From positions 5,908,501 to 5,972,500 of the forward strand of contig NZ_CP088285.1 in NCBI RefSeq assembly GCF_011516645.4: a DNA stretch of 64,000 nt. Reading direction: 5' to 3'. A program made the translations under genes and the position numbers. Below are positions 25,640 to 35,683 of the stretch, piece after piece (positions within the stretch are counted from its first letter, which is position 1; each line of letters opens with the position of its first letter). The notes below the pieces were generated by a model that saw nothing but the letters and a program-made list of their open reading frames with translations, searched no databases and was not told where the DNA came from. The stretch comes from Bradyrhizobium septentrionale (GTDB lineage: Bacteria > Pseudomonadota > Alphaproteobacteria > Rhizobiales > Xanthobacteraceae).

Positions 25640-27046
25640 ATGACGCTTCGCCTCAGAGTCAACGATATCGCCTTCTTCGAACGACCGCTGGTGTTCGCGC
25701 GGCCGTTCCGCTTTGGCGCGGTGACGATCACGGCGTCGACGCAGCTGTTCGTGCGGGTGGAGATCGAGGTGGAAGGTAAGGGCTGGGCGACCGGCGCCAG
25801 CGCCGAAATGCTGGCGCCGAAATGGTTCGACAAGCGGCCGCACTTGACGGACGCGCAGTCGCTCGACGGACTTCGCCGCTCGCTGGCGGTTGCGCGCGAG
25901 CTCTATCTGGCGAGCAGGGGGTTTGAGACGGCGTTCGGCCTGCACGCCCGATGTATCGGCCCGCAGCTTGCGGCCTGCGCCGCGGAAGACATTCCGCAAC
26001 TCGCCGCCAGCTTCGGCCCGGCCGAGATCGACAAGGCGATCCTGGATGCGCTGCTGCGCGCGGCCGGTGTCAATTTCTTCGACGGCATGACCGGCAACAT
26101 CGCCGGCATCGACGCACGGTTGACGCCCGATCTCGATGATCGGGCAATCACGGGCTTCCTCTCGGCGCGCAAGCGGATTGATCGTGTCGCCGTCAGGCAC
26201 ACCGTCGGGATGGACGACAAGGTTGAAGGCGAGGGCGGCGTCGCTGACACCAACGAGAATGCCGGCGCGCGCTATTTCAAGCTCAAGCTGAACGGCGATC
26301 CCGCGCACGACGCGGCGCGGCTCGCGCGGATCGGCAACGAGCTCGCAAGGCTGCCTTACGGCATCAAGGTCTCGCTCGACGCCAACGAGCAGTATGCCGA
26401 CCTCACCGCGCTGAACGCGTTGGTCGATCGGCTCGACCATGACGTGGCGCTGCGTCCGATCAGCGCAAACTTGCTCTACATCGAGCAGCCGATGCCGCGC
26501 GATATCACAAAGACGTCGCCGCTGGGGAAGCTGGCCACGCGCAGCTTCATCATCGACGAAGCCGACGATTCCTATGACGCGTTTCCGGCGGCGCGCGCGC
26601 TCGGCTATCGCGGCATCTCCTCGAAATCGTGCAAAGGAATCTACAAGTCGATCATCAACGCCACGCGGGCGGCCGTGTGGAGCGCGGATGGCGGCCCGTA
26701 CTTCATCAGCGGCGAGGATCTGACCTGCCAGGCCGGGCTCGGCGTGCAGCAGGACCTCGCGCTCGGCGCGCTGATCGGCGTCACCCACGCCGAACGCAAT
26801 GGACACCATTATGTCGACGGCTTTGCCGACACTCCGGCCGAGGAGGCCGACGCCTTCCTCACAGCGCATCCCGATCTCGACACCCGCGCGGGCGGCAAGG
26901 TCCGCCTCGCGATCCATGACGGCGATCTCCTGACGGGATCGATCGCAGCCGCGCCGGGCTTTGCCAGTTCGGTCCATCCGGACTGGTCCACCATGCAGCC
27001 GCTGCAGCGGCCAACACCACGTGTTTCGCAGGAGCAGACAGTATGA
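25640..27046 (+). CDS. Enolase-superfamily protein, MLE-like subgroup
   Basis: A 468-residue enzyme. The barrel residues can be seen: Lys214 and Lys216 (KLK, KxK motif), metal ligands Asp247 (SLDANEQY), Glu282 (IEQPMPRD) and Asp306/Glu307 (IIDEADDS), and Lys329 (SSKSCKG). The paired lysines are those of the muconate-lactonising subgroup, which abstract a proton alpha to a carboxylate. It is about 100 residues longer than usual for the superfamily, with an extended N-terminal and C-terminal part. It likely dehydrates or isomerises an acid intermediate. First of four tightly packed genes; four-base overlap (ATGA) with the next. Confidence 0.78.
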   Translation: MTLRLRVNDIAFFERPLVFARPFRFGAVTITASTQLFVRVEIEVEGKGWATGASAEMLAPKWFDKRPHLTDAQSLDGLRRSLAVARELYLASRGFETAFGLHARCIGPQLAACAAEDIPQLAASFGPAEIDKAILDALLRAAGVNFFDGMTGNIAGIDARLTPDLDDRAITGFLSARKRIDRVAVRHTVGMDDKVEGEGGVADTNENAGARYFKLKLNGDPAHDAARLARIGNELARLPYGIKVSLDANEQYADLTALNALVDRLDHDVALRPISANLLYIEQPMPRDITKTSPLGKLATRSFIIDEADDSYDAFPAARALGYRGISSKSCKGIYKSIINATRAAVWSADGGPYFISGEDLTCQAGLGVQQDLALGALIGVTHAERNGHHYVDGFADTPAEEADAFLTAHPDLDTRAGGKVRLAIHDGDLLTGSIAAAPGFASSVHPDWSTMQPLQRPTPRVSQEQTV

Positions 27047-28194
27047 CGACCAAACGTCTCGGCCTGATCATGAACGGCGTCACCGGCCGGATGGGGCTCA
27101 ACCAGCATCTGATCCGCTCGATCGTCGCGATCCGCGAGCAGGGCGGCGTGCTCTTGGCGAACGGCGACCGCATCATGCCCGACCCGATCCTGGTCGGCCG
27201 CGACGCCGAGAAGGTCGCCGCATTGGCAAAACGCTTCAACATCGGGCGCCACACCACCGACCTTGATCGCGCGCTGGCCGACAAGGGCGATACCGTGTTC
27301 TTCGATGCCGCCACCACGCAGGCGCGGCCCTCGCTGCTGACCAAGGCGATCAATGCCGGCAAGCACGTCTATTGCGAGAAGCCGATCGCCACGAGCCTAG
27401 AGGAAGCCGTTGAGGTCGTGAAACTCGCGAACGCCAAGGGTCTCAAGCACGGCACGGTGCAGGACAAGCTGTTCCTGCCGGGCCTGAAGAAGCTCGCCTT
27501 CCTGCGCGATTCCGGTTTCTTCGGCCGCATGCTCTCGGTGCGCGGCGAGTTCGGCTATTGGGTGTTCGAGGGTGGTTGGCAGGAAGCGCAGCGGCCGTCC
27601 TGGAACTACCGCGCCGAGGACGGCGGCGGCATCATTCTGGATATGGTCTGCCACTGGCGCTACGTGCTCGACAATCTGTTCGGCGAGGTCGAGAGCGTGG
27701 TCTGTATCGGTACCACCGATATCCCCGAGCGCTTCGACGAGAAGGGCAAGAAGTATGAGGCGACGGCCGACGATTCCGCCTACGCCACCTTCAAGCTGAA
27801 GGGCGGCGTGATCGCGCATATCAACATGAGCTGGGTGACGCGGGTCTACCGCGACGACCTCGTCACCTTCCAGGTCGACGGCACCCATGGCTCGGCGGTG
27901 GCGGGCTTGACCGACTGCGTGATCCAGGCCCGCCAGGCAACGCCGCGCCCGGTGTGGAATCCGGACGAGAAGCGGCTGCACGATTTCTACGCCGACTGGC
28001 AGAAGCTGCCTGAGAACGTCGTCTACGACAACGGCTTCAAGGAGCAGTGGGAGATGTTCATCCGCCATGTCTGCGAGGATGCGCCGTATAAATACACGCT
28101 GCTCGAGGGCGCCAAGGGCGTGCAGCTCGCCGAATGTGCGCTGAAGAGCTGGAAAGAGCGGCGATGGATCGACGTCGCGCCGATCGTGGTCTGA
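27043..28194 (+). CDS. Gfo/Idh/MocA-family oxidoreductase
   Basis: A 383-residue NAD(P)-dependent dehydrogenase. The nucleotide-binding start is [11 protein letters not shown] and the catalytic motif is CEKPIATS with Lys113. The C-terminal alpha/beta domain contains [13 protein letters not shown], a metal- or substrate-site like segment with Asp and His. Such enzymes oxidise a hydroxyl of sugars, inositols or similar rings. Translationally coupled to the enolase-family gene by a four-base overlap, and followed by the DUF993 aldolase-like gene after 15 bases. Confidence 0.85.
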   Translation: MTTKRLGLIMNGVTGRMGLNQHLIRSIVAIREQGGVLLANGDRIMPDPILVGRDAEKVAALAKRFNIGRHTTDLDRALADKGDTVFFDAATTQARPSLLTKAINAGKHVYCEKPIATSLEEAVEVVKLANAKGLKHGTVQDKLFLPGLKKLAFLRDSGFFGRMLSVRGEFGYWVFEGGWQEAQRPSWNYRAEDGGGIILDMVCHWRYVLDNLFGEVESVVCIGTTDIPERFDEKGKKYEATADDSAYATFKLKGGVIAHINMSWVTRVYRDDLVTFQVDGTHGSAVAGLTDCVIQARQATPRPVWNPDEKRLHDFYADWQKLPENVVYDNGFKEQWEMFIRHVCEDAPYKYTLLEGAKGVQLAECALKSWKERRWIDVAPIVV

Positions 28195-28209
28195 GGAAAG
28201 GCAATCGCC

Positions 28210-29418
28210 ATGAACAAGCCAGTCCTGCCCAAGCCTGCCCTGACAAACTCATCGCTGTCGCTGAAGCTGCCGACCGCTGATGGAGGCCTCGAGACCTACC
28301 GTCTGGCGGCGTCGCGGACCTTTCCGGCGAAGCTCGAGGGCACACTGAACCGCGTCGCATTCTCGGCGGCGCATGTGGTGGCCGATCCGCGCGCCGACGT
28401 CGATCCGTGGCTGACGGCTGCGATCGACTGGGACAGGACGATCGCGTTCCGCGAGCACGTCTGGGATCTCGGCCTCGGCGTTGCCGAAGCCATGGACACC
28501 GCGCAACGCGGCATGGGCCTCGACTGGGCGACTTCGCTCGAACTGATCCAGCGCTCGGTGAAGGCGGCGAAGGCCAAGGGCAACGCGCTGGTGTTTTCGG
28601 GCGCCGGCACCGATCATCTCGCGGTGGAAGACGCCAGGTCGATCGACGACGTGATCCGGGCTTATGAGGAGCAGATCGCGGCGGTGGAAAAGGCCGGCGG
28701 CCGCATCATCCTGATGGCGTCGCGGGCGTTGGCAAAGCTTGGGAAGAGCGCGGAGGACTACGCGAAGGTCTATGACCGCGTGCTGTCGCAGGTCCGCGCG
28801 CCCGTGATCATCCACTGGCTCGGCGACATGTTCGATCCGGCGCTGACGGGCTACTGGGGCACGGCCGATCTCGACAGGGCGATGGACACGGCGGTTGCGA
28901 TCATCAACGCCAATGCGGCCAAGGTCGATGGCGTGAAAGTGTCGTTGCTCGACAAGCAGCGCGAGATCGACATTCGGCGGCGGCTCGATCCGCGCGTGAA
29001 AATGTACACCGGCGACGACTTCAATTATGCCGAATTGATCGCCGGCGACGACAAGGGATATTCCCACGCGCTGCTCGGTATCTTCGATGCGATCGCGCCG
29101 GCGGCGTCCTACGCGCTGTCGCGGCTGGCTGCGGGCGATGAGGCCGGCTTCCACGATGTGCTGGGACCGACGGTGCCGCTGTCGCGCCACATCTTCAAGG
29201 CGCCGACGCGGTTCTACAAGACCGGCATCGTGTTCATGGCTTACCTCAACGGCCACCAGGATCATTTCACGATGGTCGGCGGACAGGAGAGCGCGCGTTC
29301 GACCTTGCATCTCGCCGAGCTGTTCCGGCTCGCCGACAAGGCCGGGCTGCTCGCCAATCCGGAAGCCGCGACGCGCCGGATGACGACGATCCTGGCGACA
29401 CGCGGCGTTGAGCCCTGA
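28210..29418 (+). CDS. DUF993 dihydrodipicolinate-synthase-family (aldolase-like) protein
   Basis: A 402-residue TIM-barrel protein of the DUF993 group within the DapA/NAL superfamily. A candidate Schiff-base lysine is Lys243 in VDGVKVSLLD. The family has no settled function. Class I DapA-like enzymes cleave, join or dehydrate 2-keto acids, so here it may act on a 2-keto-3-deoxy intermediate made by the enolase-family and Gfo-family neighbours. Start ATG 28210 follows GAGGAAAGGCAATCGCC. It is coupled to the next gene by a one-base overlap. Confidence 0.72.
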   Translation: MNKPVLPKPALTNSSLSLKLPTADGGLETYRLAASRTFPAKLEGTLNRVAFSAAHVVADPRADVDPWLTAAIDWDRTIAFREHVWDLGLGVAEAMDTAQRGMGLDWATSLELIQRSVKAAKAKGNALVFSGAGTDHLAVEDARSIDDVIRAYEEQIAAVEKAGGRIILMASRALAKLGKSAEDYAKVYDRVLSQVRAPVIIHWLGDMFDPALTGYWGTADLDRAMDTAVAIINANAAKVDGVKVSLLDKQREIDIRRRLDPRVKMYTGDDFNYAELIAGDDKGYSHALLGIFDAIAPAASYALSRLAAGDEAGFHDVLGPTVPLSRHIFKAPTRFYKTGIVFMAYLNGHQDHFTMVGGQESARSTLHLAELFRLADKAGLLANPEAATRRMTTILATRGVEP

Positions 29419-30281
29419 TGCGCGACTTCTCCAACGATCACCGCTGGCTGTCGCTGAACACGGCGACGGTCCGCAAGCAGGGCGATCTCACAGCCATCAT
29501 CGAGGCCTGCGCGCGGCATGGCATCCGCGCCATCGATCCCTGGCGCGACCAGGTCGCCGCTGTCGGCCTGGATCGCGCGGTACGCGCGGTCAAGGACGCC
29601 GGGCTCGATCTGTCAGGCTATTGCCGCGGCGGTATGTTTACGGCGGACGCCGCGCATCGCGGCGAGGCGCGTGACGACAACCGCCGAGCCGTTGACGAGG
29701 CAGCCGCGCTCGGCGCGCCCTGCATCGTGCTCGTCGCAGGCGGCCTGCCGCAATATTCACGGCCGGGCAGTGCGGCGTCCAGGGATATCGCTGCGGCACG
29801 GTCGCAGGTCCATGACGGCATCGCCGAGATGCTGGATTATGCCAAACAGGCAAAACTGCCGCTCGCGATCGAGCCGCTGCATCCCGCCTATGCCGCCGAC
29901 CGCGCCTGCGTGAACACCACAAGGCACGCACTCGACATCTGCGACGCGCTCGATCCCGGCCGCACCGGCGCGCTTGGCGTCGCGCTCGACGTCTATCACA
30001 TCTGGTGGGATCCGGAGCTGATGAGCCAGATCGCGCGCGCCGGCACGGACCGCCTGCTCGCGTTCCACGTCTGTGACTGGCTGGTGCCGACCAGGGGCAT
30101 CCTGAACGATCGCGGCATGATGGGTGACGGCGTGATCGACATCAGATCGGTGCGCGCGGCGGTCGAGGCGCAGGGCTTTGCCGGCTATTCGGAGATCGAG
30201 ATCTTTTCGAATGACTGGTGGACGAAGCCGATGGATGTGGTCCTGACGACATGCATCGAGCGGCACCGCTCGGTGGTCTGA
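29418..30281 (+). CDS. Sugar-phosphate isomerase/epimerase-type TIM-barrel protein
   Basis: A 287-residue AP-endonuclease-2-fold protein. Probable metal ligands are Glu in AIEPLHPAY, Asp/His in DVYHIWWDPE, His in FHVCDW and Glu in SEIEIFS. This family includes hydroxypyruvate isomerase, inosose dehydratase and several epimerases, most using a divalent metal. It starts on the last base of the DUF993 gene (ATG 29418 in TGATG) and ends the four-gene set. Its substrate is unknown; the operon suggests a ring-derived or deoxy-keto sugar. Confidence 0.78.
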   Translation: MRDFSNDHRWLSLNTATVRKQGDLTAIIEACARHGIRAIDPWRDQVAAVGLDRAVRAVKDAGLDLSGYCRGGMFTADAAHRGEARDDNRRAVDEAAALGAPCIVLVAGGLPQYSRPGSAASRDIAAARSQVHDGIAEMLDYAKQAKLPLAIEPLHPAYAADRACVNTTRHALDICDALDPGRTGALGVALDVYHIWWDPELMSQIARAGTDRLLAFHVCDWLVPTRGILNDRGMMGDGVIDIRSVRAAVEAQGFAGYSEIEIFSNDWWTKPMDVVLTTCIERHRSVV

Positions 30282-30394
30282 CCCAACGGGAGGTTCAGTG
30301 GACAAGGCGAAGCGTGCCCGTTATTCCGGATGCTGCGGGTGTAAACGGCACTGGGGGCCGTTGAACTCCCCGGTCCGGACCTTCGGAGCACGAC

Positions 30395-31540
30395 ATGCGT
30401 TTGAGCGATTGCCACAATTTCCATGATTTCCGCGAACTGGCGAGGCGGCGGCTTCCGGGGCCGATCTTCGATTACATCGACGGCGGCGCGGACGATGAGG
30501 CGACGCTTCGGCAGAACACCGCGAGCTTTGAGCGTTGCGATCTGGTGCCCAATGTCCTGCGCGGCGTGGAGAGCGTCGATCTCTCGGTCACCGTGATGGG
30601 ACAGAAGCTGGCAACGCCGTTCTATTGTTCGCCAACCGCGCTGCAGCGTCTGTTCCATCATCAGGGTGAGCGGGCCGTCGCTGCCGCGGCGGCGAAATAC
30701 GGTACGATGTTCGGCGTGTCCTCCCTCGGTACCGTGAGCCTGGAGGAATTGCGCAAGGCCTATGCCACGCCGCAGGTTTATCAGTTCTATTTCCACCGGG
30801 ATCGGGGCCTCAACACGGCGATGATGCAGCGCGCCAAGCAGGCCGGCGTCGACGTGATGATGTTGACCGTCGACAGCATCACCGGCGGCAACCGCGAGCG
30901 GGACCTGCGCACCGGGTTTTCGATTCCTTTCAGGCTCACGCTCGGCGGTATGCTGCAATTCGCCATCAAGCCGGCGTGGGCGATCAACTACGTCACCCAT
31001 GAAAGCTTCAAGCTGCCGCAACTCGACGAGCATGTCGACATGAGCGGCGGTGCCATGTCGATCGGGCGTTATTTCACGGAGATGCTTGATCCGGCCATGA
31101 CATGGGACGACGTCGCGCAAATGGTCCGGCAGTGGAACGGCCAGTTCTGCCTGAAGGGCGTCATGTCGGTCGAGGATGCCAAGCGCGCGGTCGAGATCGG
31201 CTGCACCGGCATCATTCTGTCCAACCACGGCGGCCGGCAGCTCGACGGCTCGCGGGCGGCGTTCGATCAGCTGGCCGAGATCGTCGATGCCGTCGGCGAC
31301 CGGATCGATGTGATGATGGACGGCGGCATCAAGCGCGGCAGCCATGTCCTGAAAGCCCTGTCGCTGGGCGCCAAGGCCGTCGGCCTCGGACGCTTCTATC
31401 TCTATCCGCTGGCATCGGCCGGCCAGGCCGGAGTCGAGCGGGCGCTTGGTCTGCTGCAGGCGGAGCTGGTGCGGGACATGCGGCTGATGGGGTGTTCCTC
31501 GATCAGCCAGCTCTCCCGTGCAAACTTGCGGTTCAGATAG
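30395..31540 (+). CDS. FMN-dependent alpha-hydroxy-acid oxidase/dehydrogenase (LldD family)
   Basis: A 381-residue flavoprotein of the glycolate-oxidase/lactate-dehydrogenase family. The catalytic base is His278 in SNHGGRQLD with Arg281; Lys254 (CLKGVMS) holds the flavin; phosphate-binding segments are DGGIKRGSHVLKAL and GLGRFYLYP. It oxidises a 2-hydroxy acid (lactate, glycolate or similar) to the 2-keto acid. No signal peptide. It is 114 bases past the DUF993 operon, with a possible own promoter, and convergent with rocD. A role at the end of that operon's pathway is possible. Confidence 0.85.
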   Translation: MRLSDCHNFHDFRELARRRLPGPIFDYIDGGADDEATLRQNTASFERCDLVPNVLRGVESVDLSVTVMGQKLATPFYCSPTALQRLFHHQGERAVAAAAAKYGTMFGVSSLGTVSLEELRKAYATPQVYQFYFHRDRGLNTAMMQRAKQAGVDVMMLTVDSITGGNRERDLRTGFSIPFRLTLGGMLQFAIKPAWAINYVTHESFKLPQLDEHVDMSGGAMSIGRYFTEMLDPAMTWDDVAQMVRQWNGQFCLKGVMSVEDAKRAVEIGCTGIILSNHGGRQLDGSRAAFDQLAEIVDAVGDRIDVMMDGGIKRGSHVLKALSLGAKAVGLGRFYLYPLASAGQAGVERALGLLQAELVRDMRLMGCSSISQLSRANLRFR

Positions 31541-31565
31541 CCGCGCGATCCTGACGAACTCGCCG

Positions 31566-32780
31566 TCACGAGAGGTCCTGCGTCAACGCGGCGCCGATCT
31601 GCTCCACTGCCCAATCGACCTGATCGGGCGTAATCACCAGCGGCGGGGCGATGCGGATGGTGTGGTCATGGGTGTCCTTGGCAAGGATGCCCTTCTCCCG
31701 TAGCACCTCGCAATAGCGGCGGGCAGGACCGGCTTCCGGGTGCAGCTCGACCGCGAGCATCAGCCCGCGTCCGCGCACCTCGCTGATGGTGTTGGCACGG
31801 ATGCTTCGCAGGCCTTCGAGGAAGCGCGCGCCCTGGGCCGCCGCGTTCTCGATCATGCCTTCGTCGACCAGCGCGCGCAGCGCCGCGCGTGCCACCGCGC
31901 AGGCGAGCGGATTGCCGCCGAAGGTCGAGCCATGCTGGCCGGGCTTCAGCGTGCCGAGGACTTCGTTGTTCGAGAGCACCGCGGAGACCGGATAGAAGCC
32001 GCCGGACAGCGCCTTGCCGAGCAGCGTCACGTCCGCCTCGATGCCTTCGTGCTGTTCCGCCAGCAGTTTGCCGGTGCGGCCGAGCCCGGTCTGGATCTCG
32101 TCGAGGATCAGCATGATGTTATGGCCGGTGCAGAGCTCGCGGACGCGGGGGAAATAGCCTGACGGCGGGATGATGACGCCAGCTTCGCCCTGGATCGGCT
32201 CGACCAGGAAGGCAACCGTGTTCGGCGTGATCGCGTCCTCCAGCGCCCTGGCGTCGCCGAAGGGAATGATCTTGAAGCCCGGTGCGAACGGTCCGAAATG
32301 CGCGCTTGTGTCCGGATCGGTGCTGAAGCCGACGATCGCAAGCGTGCGTCCGTGAAAATTGTCGGCGCAGACGATGATCTCGGCCTCGCCATCCGGCACG
32401 CCCTTGACCTCGTAGCCCCATTTGCGCACCGACTTGATCGCGCTCTCCACCGCCTCCGCGCCGCTGTTCATCGGCAGCACCTTGTGAGAGCCGGTCAGCT
32501 CGGCAAGTTCCTCGTAGAAAGGGGCGAGCTGGTCGTTGTGGAAGGCCCGCGAGGTCAGTGTCAGCCGGCCGGCCTGCTCCACCATGGCGGCAAGGATTTT
32601 CGGATGGCAGTGGCCCTGATTGACCGCCGAGTAGGCCGACAGGCAATCGAGGTAGCGCTTGCCGTCGGTGTCCCAAACCCAGACGCCTTCGCCGCGCGAC
32701 AGCACGACGCCGAGCGGCGCGTAGTTCTGGGCGCCAAACTGCGCCTCCCTTGCGATGAAATCGGTGACTGGCGGACGCAT
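31566..32780 (-). CDS. rocD: Ornithine--oxo-acid transaminase
   Basis: A 404-residue class-III aminotransferase, full length. The PLP-binding lysine is Lys256 in [15 protein letters not shown]; the [12 protein letters not shown] segment, the cofactor-phosphate motif [12 protein letters not shown] and [15 protein letters not shown] are those of ornithine aminotransferase. It converts L-ornithine and 2-oxoglutarate to glutamate semialdehyde and glutamate in arginine catabolism. No arginase gene is in view. A decayed partial copy of its 3' end lies at 35,684-35,912, so part of the gene was duplicated. Confidence 0.92.
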   Translation of the reverse strand: MRPPVTDFIAREAQFGAQNYAPLGVVLSRGEGVWVWDTDGKRYLDCLSAYSAVNQGHCHPKILAAMVEQAGRLTLTSRAFHNDQLAPFYEELAELTGSHKVLPMNSGAEAVESAIKSVRKWGYEVKGVPDGEAEIIVCADNFHGRTLAIVGFSTDPDTSAHFGPFAPGFKIIPFGDARALEDAITPNTVAFLVEPIQGEAGVIIPPSGYFPRVRELCTGHNIMLILDEIQTGLGRTGKLLAEQHEGIEADVTLLGKALSGGFYPVSAVLSNNEVLGTLKPGQHGSTFGGNPLACAVARAALRALVDEGMIENAAAQGARFLEGLRSIRANTISEVRGRGLMLAVELHPEAGPARRYCEVLREKGILAKDTHDHTIRIAPPLVITPDQVDWAVEQIGAALTQDLS

Positions 32781-32904
32781 GTTTCGTCACTCCAGCTGTG
32801 CCGGCACAATGGAGGTGCCGTCCTGCATCCTATCACTGATTTGGGTATCGGCTGGCGCGGCTTAAAGGATTGCTGTGGACCAAATTCGGTCCATCCCTTG
32901 CGCG

Positions 32905-33615
32905 TCAGTCCTGATCGCTGTGCGTGATCTCCAGCGTCACGAGCCGCGCCAGCAGCGTCGCGGGATAAAGCTGGCCGAAGATCGCCTCGAGATTGCACAG
33001 GCTGCGTGCGATCGGATGCAGCGGGGCGACGTCGCCATAGCCGGTGGTCGTCAGCGTCATGAAGCTGAAATAGATCAGCTGGTTCGCCAGCGCCGGGCTG
33101 TCCTCCATCTTCATCCCGGAAAAGGCTTTCGGCAGCAGCGTGCCGATGAAGGTGTAGAGTGCCGAGAAGACTACGGCAACGGAGAGATAGAGCAGGACCG
33201 CACCGATCACGCGGTGATAGGTGACGCGGCCCGGCGCAAATGTCGCACGAGCCACCGTCACGGCCAGGGTGATGCCGACGATCAGCCACGAGCCCGCGAA
33301 CAGATTGAGGTCGAGGATCGAGGGCGAGCGCAGCCTCAGGACCCCGCCCGTGACGATCATGGCGAGCGCAACCAGCATCGCGGTGACCGCAATTGCGCTG
33401 CCCGACATCAGGAACACGCCGCCGACCAGGAACAGCGCGAGAAACAGCTCGAAGACCTGAAACTCGAACAGGCCGAGCGCCTGCAGCGGCGCCACCACGA
33501 ACATCATGATCATGATCAGGACAGTGAGCACTGTCAGCAAGGAATCGCCCCAGCGCTCGCGCGCTTCACCGATGCTCATCCAATCGCGCTTCATTCCTGC
33601 CCCGTCGCTCGGCAT
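32905..33615 (-). CDS. Potassium channel-family membrane protein
   Basis: A 236-residue polytopic protein with about five hydrophobic segments. The pore loop contains the selectivity filter TLTTTGYGDV near residues 187-196. The number of helices before the pore fits a voltage-gated-like or two-pore-type prokaryotic K+ channel without a cytosolic RCK domain. Start ATG 33615 is the longest; ATG 33594 (MKRDWMSIGEA) is an alternative and neither has an ideal ribosome-binding site. It stands alone between rocD and the LTXXQ gene. Confidence 0.82.
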   Translation of the reverse strand: MPSDGAGMKRDWMSIGEARERWGDSLLTVLTVLIMIMMFVVAPLQALGLFEFQVFELFLALFLVGGVFLMSGSAIAVTAMLVALAMIVTGGVLRLRSPSILDLNLFAGSWLIVGITLAVTVARATFAPGRVTYHRVIGAVLLYLSVAVVFSALYTFIGTLLPKAFSGMKMEDSPALANQLIYFSFMTLTTTGYGDVAPLHPIARSLCNLEAIFGQLYPATLLARLVTLEITHSDQD

Positions 33616-33723
33616 GGCATGATGATGCCGGTGCCAAACATTGCTGTGCGGCGGTTACAAAGGCAAGACGGGACGGCTGGCCTCGCGCGGGTGCCCGGCG
33701 GTCGAGGTCGCAGGCCAGCTACC

Positions 33724-35577
33724 TCAGGGGCTCGCGACCCGCTGCAGCGTATTGAATCGCGCTTTCTGCTCGCTGCTCAGCGTGGCGTAGAACGCGTCCA
33801 GTGCGGGCTCGATCAGTCTGGCGGCTTTCTGCATGGCCTCGAGCCGATGCTGCATCGCCTCGAGCCGGCCGACCGGCGTCAGCGGCACGTCGTTCGGGCA
33901 GGCCGCCTGCAGGTCCGCAATGGCTTTTGTGGTCGCATCGCTGAGACGGCCGAGCGCCTCCTTCTGCTTGCCGGCCGGACGGACCGACGCCTCGATCCGG
34001 TCGATCGGCAGTTGGGCCAGGTCGGATTTCGAATCGCCGCAATTGCCGGATTGCGTGGTCGCTTCCTGCTGCCGCGCCGCACGCTCGCCAACATGCGGGC
34101 CGAGCGTATTGAAGCGGGCCTGTTGCTCGTCATCGAGCGAGTTGTAGAAATTCTCCAGGGCGGGCCGCACGATCTTGATCGCCTCGAGTGTCGCGCTGAT
34201 GCGGTTCAGCATCGACCGCAAGCGGCCGGCCGGCGTCATCGCATAGCTGTCCGTGCAGGAATCCTTGAACACACCGGCTGCCTTCGCCGCCGCGGTCTTC
34301 AGTTCGTCGAGCAGGACGCGCTGCTGGGCGCTGGGCCGGACTGCCCGCGCGATGTCGGCGAGCGGCCAAGCGGTGACGCCCTTGTCCGGTTCTCCGCAGA
34401 GCTGCTTGATCGCCTGCGGGCTCATGTCGGCGCGTTGACGGGATCGAGAGCGGCCAGCGGCCCCCGCATAGTCATCCGGGTTGATGCTGGCGTAGGCGGA
34501 ATAGGGGCTCTTGGTGTCCCAGAACACGGTGTCGACGAAGTCGTCATAGGCGTAGGCCCAATAGCCGGGCTCGTAGGCATAGGACCAGAACGTGTAATCA
34601 AAGATGTCCGAATAGGCGTAAGGCAAGAACACCGGGCCCAGCCACGCCACGAACGCTGCGCGGTGGCCGCGTCGCCACGCCTTCCGGGGCGCCCAGCCGT
34701 TCTCGCGCGCGGCAAGCGCCGTCTGGCCTTGCGCACCTGCCTGCTCGCGGAAGCGCGCGGCAAATCGCTCGCGCTGCGCCGCCTGGGCTGCGACGGTGGT
34801 CGCCGCGGCGGCTCCGACCGTCGTGGTCGCCAGCCCCAAGCGCTGCTGGCGAGCAACGTCGGATTGCTGCGTGCGCTGCTCGCGTTGCAGCAGGCGGTTC
34901 TGCGCCTGCAGGGCTCGGTCATGGACGCGTTGCGCGCGCGCGCCGTCGGTCTTTTGCGACTGCAATTGCTGCACGCGTTGTTGCAGGCGATCGATCCGGG
35001 TCTGCCGCTCGGCGGTCTGGCGCGACAGCGTCTCGCGCTGCCGCTGCTGCGCCATCTGCTGGCGCTGCTGGATCAGCTGCTGATGCTGTTGCGCGCGATG
35101 GTCGATCCGCTCCGTCGGGGACGGCCGCTCGCTTACGCGCGATGAGGGGGTTTGACGCGATGGCGCGGCGATGTGCGGTGCCTGACGCTGCGGTGTCGCT
35201 CGATGGAATTCGGGCCGCGGTGCAGCGACGCGCGGCGCGGCGATGTGGGGGGCCTGGCGCGGGGCCGGGGTGGCGAAATGCGGTGCCGCGTGCGGCGCCA
35301 TTGCCGGCCGTTGCGGAGGATGGAAGGCGGGTGCGGCCGGCCGAGCCATCGCTGGCGGCCGAGCCATTGCGGGAGGGGCGGCGTGTACCATCGGCGCGGA
35401 GGGGCGTGCCATCGCTGGCGGTGCGGCAGGGCGCGCCATCGCGGGCGGTGCGGCTGGACGTGCCGCGGCTCCTGGCGGTCCGCCCTTTCCATGCGGTTGG
35501 GCGAACGCGCCGCTGCTTGCGGCCAGCAGCGAGACGCCGATCAAAAACACAGCAAAGCCACCACGGCGGGGAAGCAT
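33724..35577 (-). CDS. Large secreted protein with two Spy/LTXXQ-type domains
   Basis: A 617-residue exported protein. Signal peptide residues 1-27 (ends GAFAQ), then a long Pro/Ala-rich low-complexity region (residues 28-160, many APPAMARP repeats), a Gln/Arg-rich coiled-coil part (170-270), a Tyr/Trp-rich patch around 325-365, and two C-terminal LTXXQ modules ending LDDEQQARFNTL and LSSEQKARFNTL, each with two cysteines. Spy/CpxP-type modules bind unfolded periplasmic proteins. Two copies behind a low-complexity linker is unusual. Start ATG 35577 has GGAGAGC upstream. Confidence 0.75.
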   Translation of the reverse strand: MLPRRGGFAVFLIGVSLLAASSGAFAQPHGKGGPPGAAARPAAPPAMARPAAPPAMARPSAPMVHAAPPAMARPPAMARPAAPAFHPPQRPAMAPHAAPHFATPAPRQAPHIAAPRVAAPRPEFHRATPQRQAPHIAAPSRQTPSSRVSERPSPTERIDHRAQQHQQLIQQRQQMAQQRQRETLSRQTAERQTRIDRLQQRVQQLQSQKTDGARAQRVHDRALQAQNRLLQREQRTQQSDVARQQRLGLATTTVGAAAATTVAAQAAQRERFAARFREQAGAQGQTALAARENGWAPRKAWRRGHRAAFVAWLGPVFLPYAYSDIFDYTFWSYAYEPGYWAYAYDDFVDTVFWDTKSPYSAYASINPDDYAGAAGRSRSRQRADMSPQAIKQLCGEPDKGVTAWPLADIARAVRPSAQQRVLLDELKTAAAKAAGVFKDSCTDSYAMTPAGRLRSMLNRISATLEAIKIVRPALENFYNSLDDEQQARFNTLGPHVGERAARQQEATTQSGNCGDSKSDLAQLPIDRIEASVRPAGKQKEALGRLSDATTKAIADLQAACPNDVPLTPVGRLEAMQHRLEAMQKAARLIEPALDAFYATLSSEQKARFNTLQRVASP

Positions 35578-35683
35578 GAGCGTAGCTCTCCGTTCATCCC
35601 GCCCACAGAGCTTCAACGCACAGACGTCCGAATCGTTCTTGTTGGTCGCGGCCGGCCTTGCGGTGTTCCGACGCAGGCAACCG

